NCBI GenBank assembly: GCA_003260075.1
Contig: QLIY01000894.1
Span: 1-64,000, forward strand
Length of the DNA: 64,000 bases
Direction: 5' to 3'
Source of the DNA: Phallusia mammillata
Taxonomy: Eukaryota > Chordata > Ascidiacea > Phlebobranchia > Ascidiidae
In this document: piece after piece, positions 48,401 to 59,858 of the stretch
How positions within the stretch are numbered: the stretch's first letter is position 1
Layout: each line of letters opens with the position of its first letter
Translations under genes and position numbers: made by a program
Notes under the pieces: generated by a model
What the model was told of the DNA's origin: nothing
The model's input: only the letters and a program-made list of their open reading frames with translations
Databases searched by the model: none

Positions 48401-49079
48401 AACAAAGATTGGGGTTTAAGATTTCCTCGCAAAACTATTCAAAGCATTGGTTTTGAGTAATAATGAACACCATGATTGCCTGGACACTATTGTTTGCCTA
48501 CTTGCTAGTTGTGCCAGTGTGGACAACAGTGGTTCTAAACTTTTGCTGAATTTCATTTACCCCCTGATCAAATAACCAATTTACAAACTGTGATGTAACA
48601 AAGTTAAAAATGCTATTTAATATCTCTGAAATATGTTAATGAACCCCTTAAGGGTAAATACCCACAGGTTAAAAACCACTGGTATCATAATATTTATTTT
48701 ACACTTATACACAATCCAGAGAATTAGACGTCTAAAGGTCTAACTTAAACAGAAAATAATGGTCTGCAGTTTTACAGAAAATTACTAACCTCATCATCAA
48801 GAAACCACTCATAGCATTTTACAATATGAAAATGATTCAATGTTCTTAGGATATTTGCTTCTCTCATAACTGATTTTCTACACCTTGATCGTCTTGATTC
48901 ATCAATTTCTATCTTCTTAATAGCTACAAGTTTCTGCCAAAAGACAGGTAATAAAAGTTCAATAAAAAGAAAATACTTAAATGTTTAAAAAAACTAACTT
49001 TCAGTTTTTTGCTACGTGCAAGAAAAACTGATCCACTGGAACCTTTGCCAATTTTTGTCACAATTTCATATTCATCCAT
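42443..49079 (-). CDS. NEK-family (NIMA-related) serine/threonine kinase
   Basis: Eleven exons: 49079-48999, 48933-48790, 47567-47365, 46878-46036, 45895-45834, 44138-43987, 43580-43268, 43207-43142, 42842-42777, 42716-42642, 42579-42443. Phases agree throughout, giving 713 aa. The kinase domain is N-terminal and looks active: glycine loop GKGSSGSV, VAIKKIE lysine, HRDLKSEN catalytic loop, LGDFG, CVGTPCYLSPE activation segment, and SDIWALGCLIFEML. The start MDEYEIVTKIGKGS and the LSPE/ALGCL signatures are NEK-type. The tail is Ser/Asp-rich, with two related short motifs (LPGSNWLISKR and LPGSGWLLGKE), an acidic patch (YDEEYPDDFEDDSDDS), and a C-terminal helix (GEEKYEQLKSMFKRGLSIGDVYEKC) like the tails of NEK1/3/5-type proteins. 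The subfamily is not assigned. Introns 3 and 5 hold several transposable elements. Confidence 0.9.
42970..43095. mobile_element. hAT element remnant
   Basis: CTAGTGGTTTTCATCGGGAC at one end and GGGGCACAAG / GGAGGGCCATGG words resemble degraded hAT ends. Right boundary not found. In a NEK intron. Confidence 0.35.
44342..44430 (+). repeat. tRNA-derived SINE head
   Basis: A-box-like GAGTGGTTAGGGC followed about 40 nt later by B-box-like GGTTCTAATCC, in the order and spacing of a tRNA promoter. No intact cloverleaf, so a SINE rather than a tRNA gene. In a NEK intron. Confidence 0.5.
44528..45120. mobile_element. hAT element 1 of a side-by-side pair
   Basis: Ends CAGAGGTGGGGAACCTGCGG and AGTAGGTTCCCCACCCCTG; flanked by CTTTAGTG (44520-44527 and 45121-45128). 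An internal degraded frame near 44910-44995 reads ELSDKPVCLVCCKQVTAKKR, like the N-terminal zinc region of hAT-type domesticated transposases. Contains a ten-C filler at 44637-44646. Confidence 0.8.
45129..45428. mobile_element. hAT element 2 of a side-by-side pair
   Basis: Ends CAAGGGTGGGCAACC and GCGGCCCACCCCTG, 300 bp; flanked by CTTTAGTG (45121-45128 and 45429-45436). Different internal sequence from its neighbour. Confidence 0.78.
47748..48309. mobile_element. MITE with CATAGGCGCCGAGT inverted ends
   Basis: CATAGGCGCCGAGT at the left and its exact reverse complement at the right, 562 bp. CCGCCACCTTG and TGACGTCA words occur near the ends. No target duplication seen; class unknown. In a NEK intron. 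Confidence 0.6.
48527..48681. mobile_element. Short hAT MITE
   Basis: Ends CAGTGGTTCTAAACTT and AGGTTAAAAACCACTG, 155 bp, non-coding, no clear target duplication. In a NEK intron. Confidence 0.55.
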
Positions 49080-49313
49080 TCTTGCATTTGTTATGGTTTC
49101 AAATTTGTTTACAGATCCACAGGGTTTTCATTTACCAGGACCCATTTCAATTACTGTAAAAAAAGCAATTGGTTGGTTGAAATGTTTTTTATAAATAATT
49201 GTAATATTGCATCAACACCAGAAAGTAGGTAAGATAATTTTCTGTCACTTCATAATTTTTTCTCAAATGTAAGTCTCTGTCTGTCACATAAATATCTGTG
49301 GTAACATTACAAC

Positions 49314-49678
49314 CAGGGAGTCGAACCGAAAATGAACCTGCGAACCCGGGAACCGGTTTGAGCGGTTAATTTCATTAAACCTGAACCGCTAATTACGATT
49401 TTTTTTAAACCCGAACCGGAGTTGAACCCCATATTTTGTTTGGCGTTGGACCCGGACCAGTATAAATGCAGTCTGTTTTATAATTTGTGATTTTTTTCAA
49501 AACCGTGCACTGAAGAATACACGAGATAACATTTATGGGGCGTGTCAAAAATAACAATTTACGGTCAAAATTTTTTGGGAGTTTGATAAGCTGCCAGGTA
49601 GATGATGGGTAGAATTAATCTGAAACGAATAAAAATTTGAACCGGTTTAAAAACCGCAAACCACGGTTCGACTCCCTG
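49314..49678. mobile_element. hAT-like element with perfect 8-bp target duplication
   Basis: Ends CAGGGAGTCGAACC and GGTTCGACTCCCTG, 365 bp, flanked by ATTACAAC (49306-49313 and 49679-49686). Rich in AACCGGTTT/AACCG words. Non-coding. Confidence 0.85.
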
Positions 49679-49791
49679 ATTACAACACTGTGACTATAAC
49701 TTATGCATGCAACCGCAAAAAATTGTCATGCAAAAATTTGTTCAAAAATTGCAACTGTCACACTTTTCAGACTCAGAGGTCACACAGTCTA

Positions 49792-49860
<69 letters not shown>
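49792..49860. other. 69-nt G run
   Basis: Pure G, the first G-type filler in the window; all fillers to its left are C. It interrupts a truncated family-B MITE. Confidence 0.6.
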
Positions 49861-49861
<1 letters not shown>

Positions 49862-51476
49862 TGAGGACGAAACACGACTATTCCGCACTAGTTGCCTGGT
49901 AGATTAACATTTTTGCATGTCTAACGCGTAGCGTACGACTTCGCGTGACGTCTTAACTGATTCGGTTGATTCCGCCGAATTTATTCGGCAAAACCGCTGA
50001 ATATTCGGTATCACTAGTTAAAATACAAAGAGCATAGATTTAGTGAGAGATGTTGTGGTCGTACTTCAAAACCTGTGTTGCAAATGGGTGCTTTGCAACA
50101 TGTTGAGGAGTTTTTAAGTGTCCAAATCTTTAAGTGAAGTAACACAAACTTATTTTTTTAGCTGGCATGAAAATAACAATATTTGAAAAAATATATTTTA
50201 AATTTTTCTGTAAAAAAACAACATAGAAGTAGAGAAAAGCAGAAACCTTTTCTTTGGGCTCTTGATGACATTCTTTGCATCTAACATAACACTACTATAC
50301 CATTTGATCTTCCTAAACAAACTAAAAACTGATCCACTGGAACCTCTTTACGGACACAAATTTAAAAAAATCTTTACGGACACAAATTTAAAGCATTAAA
50401 CATGTCTTTTCTGCTCATTAAGGTACCGGGGGGGGGGCTATAAAACAATTCGCTGTGTCATTACCGACGATGAAAGTTATATCGCAAAAAAGCCGACCTC
50501 TGAGCTGCATCAGTTCGCCGTTAGTATCATTTGAAAGTTACAAACATTTTGAGGAACGGAACACAGCATTTCAAATAGTGAGTTTTTAAATGCAGAAAAC
50601 TTTAATAGTTCTAAATTCTGCACAAATTCTTCACGCATGTGCAGAAGCAAAAAGACGTTGTTGCTAGCTGAGCTGTTGTTATTTTTGGTCACGGTTAACT
50701 GATTCTAGTGTGTTTGTTCATTCGCATTTATTACGTCATACTAAAAATGACAAAAAGGCTGTTCCTGTGAACATGACAATCAAACAAACACCGTTTTTAC
50801 TCACGTTGAGGTGTTAAAATGTAAGCTAACTAATGTAAGCCTTATGTTGTGAAGTTAAATTCTTTTGTTTTATAATACTTTACCCAGTAGAACGTATGTT
50901 AAGTTGTGAACCGAATAAAACGGTATCAGCTTCGTTTATTGTGGTAAATCTGTTTTTTAGAGTTTTTACTACATGTATGTAGTATAGTTAATGCTAAGTG
51001 TATAGAGTCGAACATGCGCATAGCGTAGTTCCATCGATGTAGTTGGTACACATAGATTTTACTCAATTTCCAACACGAAACGGTCTCGTTGCTTAAATTT
51101 TGTGTCAAATTACTACAACCACGAAAATTCTCAGCTTGGTCCGAAAATGTTTGCTTGTTTCCTAAATGACCTTCAGTCTGTGGCGAATGGCGCTAGAGCG
51201 CATGAAGAAGAATGCACGACTGCATTTCTAAGTTGAATTGTTGAACCCTGTTTATTTAACCTGTTTAAAAAGAGCTTTAAGCACCATACTGAACAATGTT
51301 GAGAAAAAAAACGTTAACATAGTTGCAAAAGGATAGAGCTATAGTTTTACCAATCCAATAAAACTTGTGTAGTCTAATCCCCAAAGCATATGCATCGGTC
51401 TCGTTTTAAACCGATACATAACAATAAAAAGTTTTTTTTGTGTGTTTTAGGATCTTTAGTTGGTTACGAAATAAAA

Positions 51477-52328
51477 ATGTTGTCAAGAACATTAAGTGCA
51501 CTTCAGGGTAAGTTAATCTTTGTATGTTTGTGATATTTGCAAACAGTTTTGTTTTTTATCAACGTGTTTTCCGGTTCATGTCTATTGTGTTTAAAATTGG
51601 TGACAGTATTTGATGATGTACTAAAATTAATTGGTAAAGTTATTTCTTTGTTTAAATATAAAATATTTGTTGCAGTTCCACACACGCATCTCAGAAAAGC
51701 ATCCAACTTCAATAAGTACCCAGCTTTGAAGGTGAAACCTTTTGGAGTGGGTGGAAATGCTATGCTTGCTATTGGAGTTACTGTATTTACAGCCAGCATG
51801 ATTGTGGTGAGTAAAAATGATTATCCCTTACTGATAACATTTTAGAAAGTATTAGTGGAAATAGAAAGCAAATTTGACTAACGCAAGATTGTCTACTCAG
51901 TTTAGCACCGACACCAATCAACAAAAAATAGGTTGCCTAAAATACATTTGTAACTTTGAGGCATGACATTAAAGGCCTAAATCAGGGGTGTGCAACCTTC
52001 GTCGATGGGCCATATAACCAATTTCGGACATCAAGCGAGGGCCACACTATTTTTTTTCATGTACCGTATTACACGTTTTTTTACCCTCCTGTTGGTGCAG
52101 CTTGCATTATAATATCATGTCGATATTATTTCCACACCTCTGCGTTTTGTTTTATTTTCCGTTTATGTTAGGTACAAGTACTAATGCAAGATTGTCTACT
52201 CAATTTTTTGGTTTCAGACCTATCAGGCTGGTTATCTGGTTCCAAAAACACCAGGCATGTTTTGGTCTCCAGTTGGAAAGATTCAGTTTGATCTTACTCC
52301 GGATGCATTAAAGGAAAACTCAGATTGA
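51477..52328 (+). CDS. COX7B: Cytochrome c oxidase subunit 7B
   Basis: Three exons (51477-51507, 51676-51806, 52218-52328), 90 aa, in phase. It is a small single-pass subunit of respiratory complex IV in the inner mitochondrial membrane. The N-terminus (MLSRTLSALQ, Arg/Ser-rich) looks like a mitochondrial leader. The core GGNAMLAIGVTVFTASMIV is the membrane helix, followed by a matrix/intermembrane tail with WSPVGKIQ, matching the N-L-SPVGR signature of COX7B. The call rests on this pattern and on size, so other small COX subunits are possible but less likely. AATAAA lies at 52394-52399. A 17-nt sequence repeats on either side of a repeat remnant in intron 2. Confidence 0.72.
51984..52100. 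mobile_element. hAT end remnant in COX7B intron 2
   Basis: CAGGGGTGTGCAACCTT followed by GATGGGCCAT and GAGGGCCACAC, like one end of a hAT element; no matching right end found. Confidence 0.35.
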
Positions 52329-52393
52329 TTGATTTATAATATTTTTTGCTTACATGTTTTCCTAAACCTGGTTTTGGCAAGGTTATTATTCCA

Positions 52394-52399
52394 AATAAA
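52394..52399 (+). terminator. Polyadenylation signal of COX7B
   Basis: AATAAA 66 nt after the COX7B stop codon. Confidence 0.55.
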
Positions 52400-52787
52400 T
52401 TCAGACTTGTGAAAACGACTATGTTGACAGTTGCAGAAACTTGTTCATAGCAAATTTTATTTCGCAGCAATAAAACAGCACAGAACTTTCAATCCCTTAC
52501 TTCGTAATTCATTGTCTGATTTGTAAGTTATTGCATTGAACTGGTTTGCTTGAAACCTTTGGTTTCCAAGCTATAGGGAACTTCTGTTTTCAGTATAACA
52601 AAACTATACAAGCAATTATAAGAGTACTTAAACAATTACAAGATAAATATTTAATTTCATCATAAAGGTGGGATAAACAACCATACAATATGTATGACAC
52701 ATGTCTTTTGTGCATTGCCACCAACTCAAAGCTAACATAAATGAAAAGAAATTGTATTGCCAGGCTTGACTTTTAGTTCAAATGCAT

Positions 52788-55585
<2,798 letters not shown>

Positions 55586-56160
55586 CTTGTGGTCACATTA
55601 AGATTTGATAGACAATCAAAGACGTTATTAGTTAATACAACACAAAGTAACGGTGAATTCACATTTAAATCAGTAGCAGTATAAACCTAGGTCACTAATG
55701 AAACACTTGTACCCTACAAACATTTTAAAATTTCCTCAACAAAAAGGTGTTTGAAGCAAAAAAATGAATGAAAAATTTCTAAACAAACTTGATGGACACA
55801 ATGTAGAACAAGTAGATAGAAAAGTTTGTCATGTACTCACAACCTTAAATACCAAACATAATTTCCAACAGACGCCTAGCACAGGAGAACTTCAATTCAA
55901 ATAAAGGACCAAAATATGTAAAAAAAACTTACTTATGTTTCTTGTTGAAAAAAAAATCTTTGCCATTAACTGTGTGCCTCTTTTTGTGAATAGACCTGTT
56001 AAAAAGCAGTTTTCAAGCTTTTTTATAGTTTGGCAAAAGGAAAGATACCGAAAAGTAGTTATATATGATTTAATATTGCTTGGGACAATAGGGCCATTGA
56101 ACATACACATTGTTTGTGAATGAGGTTTTTAAATGAATTGTTACCATCACCAACAAGTTT

Positions 56161-56829
56161 CTACTTTTCAAAATATCCACTTAGCAGGCTATCTGTGCCA
56201 TATATATCAGTCAACTTGGCAAGATGGGTGGATAATGGTTGAAATATTGAACGAAATGTGTCCTCACTTGATTCTTTGAATTCATGACCTGAAAGGCTTA
56301 AACTGCTACACTGAGACTGGTCATTAGTGTTATTGAAGAAGGTTGAAGATGAAGTCTCCTGTGATATATCATGCAGTACCACTCGCAATGTTTTGTCAAA
56401 CGAAATTTGGGAATTTGTATTGCTAGCAAAATTGACACTTGTACTAGGTTTGCAGCATCCATTTTTCTCAGTATTGAGTTCTAAAGGAGGTTGTGTAGAA
56501 ACTTTGGCACATGATGAAAGTGGCAGATTATGAAGTGCCTTTTTGTATGCACTGGCTTCAGAAACAGTCAATTCCTTGTCAGCATCTTCTGGTAGGTAAT
56601 TACTATAAGCTACAAATATGGATGCAAAAAATGTTTGTTCATATTTTTGTATTGGTAGAACAGATGGTTGACCCTCAGACTTCTTAGTGAGACGCAAAAG
56701 CAAACTTTCCTGACTCTTTATGTGCTTAGCAAAAACCTCTTTTTCCTTTCCCTCCAGATGCAAATCACTTTCCTCAGGTAAATACTTATAACCATGACAG
56801 GGAACTTGAATTCCATCCATGAGCATCAT
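56161..56829 (-). CDS. Uncharacterised 222-aa protein, single exon
   Basis: An open frame of 222 codons from ATG 56829 with an in-frame TAA two codons upstream, so the start is firm. I do not recognise the family. No signal peptide or membrane segment is visible. The N-terminal two thirds are charged and helix-prone (LHLEGKEKEVFAKHIKSQES; SVLPIQKYEQTFFASIFVAY; LTVSEASAYKKALHNLPLSS). Then comes a Ser/Thr/Asn-rich stretch with cysteines (GCCKP; QSQCSSLSLSG), and the end looks structured again (FRSIFQPLSTHLAKLTDIYG). It is far longer than expected by chance in this AT-rich sequence and sits in a normal gene-to-gene position, about 840 bp head-to-head from POMP. It could be a fast-evolving chordate protein or a lineage-specific gene. 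Confidence 0.6.
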   Translation of the reverse strand: MMLMDGIQVPCHGYKYLPEESDLHLEGKEKEVFAKHIKSQESLLLRLTKKSEGQPSVLPIQKYEQTFFASIFVAYSNYLPEDADKELTVSEASAYKKALHNLPLSSCAKVSTQPPLELNTEKNGCCKPSTSVNFASNTNSQISFDKTLRVVLHDISQETSSSTFFNNTNDQSQCSSLSLSGHEFKESSEDTFRSIFQPLSTHLAKLTDIYGTDSLLSGYFEK

Positions 56830-57671
56830 TGATTACAAATATGTAAAGTAACTATTCAAAATAGCACTGGGGATGACTTTGTTTGCTGACTTTGCACATT
56901 TATTGCGTTACAAATATTTAACTGAATAAACAATACAAAAATACATTTCAACCAATGATCGGAACATGATTATTGAAACACTTCCACCCACAAATATCAC
57001 AGAAAAGCCACAACACAAACTACAGATTATAGAATAAAGAACTGCAACCAACCTAAAAAAACACACAAAGTCGAGTTGTTGAACAAAACACCACCAAGTG
57101 TTTACAACTTACACCACAAAATACCCGTCCTTATGCAACATTTTTTTATTTGAGTATTGTGCATGAAATTACTTCGTTTGGTCACTTTTTAGGTCGACTT
57201 AAACACGCTGATTAAACATATTCAACTGGTGCCTTTTGAATTGTATTGCTAACCACCTGAAACCCTTTAGGGACGCAGAAAATCAACAAGAAATTATTTT
57301 AGATTGGGTGCAAACTGTTAATATTATTTGAAAGATACAGGTATATAATTCTCTGTGAATCGTGCGTAGTTGTGGTTCTTCACATGTCGAAGGCTTCCTA
57401 ACCTAATTTTGAAGTGTTCCTTCTATATTTTACATCCGTTAGTAGGCGCCATGTGCCAAATGCGCTGTGTAATGTTATGGTCAGGTAACTGGTTGGTTAA
57501 CTTGGTTTCAATCTATTTTTCAAGTCTGTGATTTGTTTGTTAATGTTGGGGTATAGTTGGCAAAAATGTTTTATGTTTTTTTTTTAATCCATAAAATTCA
57601 AGCAACGTCTTCAACTCTTAATTTCAGTTGCAGATTGATTACCGTAAGGACGTTAAAGTATTGATACTACG
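56830..57671. promoter_or_regulatory. Divergent region between the orphan gene and POMP
   Basis: 842 bp between divergent starts with no ORF or repeat seen. Expected to hold both promoters. Confidence 0.45.
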
Positions 57672-58278
57672 ATGGACTCAACTAAAATTTCCTCCAAAGT
57701 TTTTAATTTTAGTGATGGAAGTGAATATGGATTACAAAGTTCATTGCGTACTGGGTAATATAAAAGTGTTTTGTTATTATGGCTATATTTAGATCAAATG
57801 TAATTGTTTATTGTGTTGCAATCTTTAATAAAGGATTATGTTACAGTTTAAAAACAGTTCAAAATGACATGAAACTGTCACATCCCCTTGAGAAACCATG
57901 CAAACAGTTTGTCGGACCTACAACGTTACGTAACAGCCAGGTACTTGAAATTTTAGTGGTTGAATGACAACAAAACAAATAAAATCCTTGCTCTATGTAT
58001 AGGGAATACACGCACCATTGAGGCTTCAGATGGAGATAAATGCAGCAAATAAAGCAATCACACGATTGCCCTGCCTTCCATCATCAAATTTTGCACGGGA
58101 TATTCTCGACGGAAATGATGACACCATATGCGATGGAAATATGTTTTCAAGTGTGTATCAGGAGTATGTACTTGATTCACATAAATTTACCACACCTTTT
58201 TTCACAGTTGAAGATTTTGAAACCATTGGTGACCCACATGCCATGATGGAACACAGACTTGGCTTAAAGCCCCTCTGA
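57672..58278 (+). CDS. POMP: Proteasome maturation protein (POMP/UMP1)
   Basis: Three exons: 57672-57754, 57847-57940, 58003-58278; 150 aa (human 141), all in phase. It is the chaperone that assembles the 20S proteasome core and is degraded as its first substrate. Family blocks: VQNDMKLSHPLE, TLRNSQGIHAPLRLQMEI, ITRLPCLPSSNFARDILDGNDDTI, and the C-terminal GDPHAMMEHRLGL. Candidate polyadenylation signals (AATAAA) lie at 58547-58552 and 58637-58642. It converges on PAN3 about 1.6 kb downstream. Confidence 0.95.
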
Positions 58279-59858
58279 ACCTGCTAGTTGCATTTAGAGA
58301 CTGTTTCGTAAGGAGGAAAATGTTGCTGCTGCAATGTTTTCTGGCATTTTAAATTTGGGCAATTTTCACATTAGATTCTCTTGTGTTCTTACTATGGTTT
58401 GCTGATTGTATAAATTAGGAAGAAAATTTTCTTTTGAAAATGAGAGGCAAATGTAACAGTGCGAAATATGTAAAAGCAGTAAAACACTTTACTTTGGTTA
58501 AGTTAAAATGGTCAAAAATTAGTGTGGGTTCCTGTTTAGATCACATAATAAAACTTACTGCTAAGAATTGGCTGATTTCGTTCAAAGAATAGCTCAAAGA
58601 AGTTATTTGATTTAGCAGTTTGAGCCAAATGTCTTGAATAAACATTGATGTTATATTGCCCTCAAGCCCTTATTAAGGTGATCAAGCAATTCAAATTGTT
58701 ATGAATCAATATGACCCAAGCTGTTACATTAACAGGGTGATCTAGTGTCCAATGCTTGAAGCAACCCTGTATGTCTTGTGATAGGGGACTGGATGAATAA
58801 GGTTCACAAAATACACACATTCAAGTTTAGTATTTTATTGAGCATGTTGCAAACAGTTTGCAATGCCCGAGCAAATCGAGCATCTGGTAAAAAAAATTCA
58901 CAAGGTACCACGCCATAGCCAATCTAAGTGTGGAATTAAGAACACATGCAGAAACATAACATACGCTGGTATAAAATGCAACGGCCAGCCGTATTCTTTT
59001 CTCTGCACTTATGCCCTTGTTACATTTCAGCCAATACGAACTCAAAAGAAATTGAATTTTACGCACTATGAATCCATAACTCAAAAATGAAGATTGTCAT
59101 ATGGTATGACTATAGTAAAATTTCCACAGCCATTTTTTTAATAACAAATAGCAGCGATGATATCTGTAAGTTCACCATGTAATGTGTTTGGTACTGTAAG
59201 CATTAAAATCAAGAGAAAAGACATGTTGAAACCGTGAACCACTAAATGACAACAGGGTACCTTCTTATTTTGTTGTGTTGGCCTGACTATCATTATTGCA
59301 CAAGAAACAGGTCATTTTATAAAAAATACATTCATTTAAAAAGATGCATAACGTTGGAGCTTACAAAATGGCAAAATGAAATTGTATTTTTTTATATATA
59401 TTCATAAAGTTTATGATTAGGCCAAAAGAGTACAGACAACATTGTTTGGCAGTACAGTAGTACTAAATAGGGAACAACATGGGGCCCACATGCTGTAGCA
59501 GGCGATCTGAAACACAATAAAAACAGGGAAAAACTGCAACTTGTGAGAAGCAGGTCCGTGGCAGGCGGACACAGCGGGTCGTGAATGATTTTATCTTGCG
59601 CAGTACAGGAGAAAAATATGAAAATCAGGCGAAACGTCATGTCTTTGCAAAACAAGATCTCACGAAACTGTTTCTTTCATATTCTGATCGACACCACGCT
59701 AGGGAGAAGGACAAGATACACAGTATTTTTAAGGCACACGCTAGAGACGGAAAGAACATTGGTCCTTATGTTCATTCAGATGGTTCCCACCATGCTCAGT
59801 AGCCATTCAAGGGAAAAGATAGTGCTTGGTTGCAATGAAAATATTTTGAGTTTCAATT
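58279..59858. other. Intergenic region between POMP and PAN3
   Basis: 1.6 kb between convergent stop codons. Contains POMP polyadenylation signals and, for PAN3, a minus-strand AATAAA at 58834-58839. No ORF with family support. Confidence 0.5.
58547..58552 (+). terminator. Candidate POMP polyadenylation signal
   Basis: AATAAA about 270 nt after the POMP stop; a second one lies 90 nt further on. Which one is used cannot be decided from sequence. Confidence 0.4.

Larger units (their letters stand above)
49080..51476. other. Intergenic region between NEK kinase and COX7B
   Basis: 2.4 kb. Holds an Ac-type hAT element, a 69-nt G run (49792-49860), a ten-G run (50428-50437), a 22-nt direct repeat near 50346-50390, and a 22-nt match to NEK exon 1 at 50324. 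No gene recognised. Confidence 0.5.
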
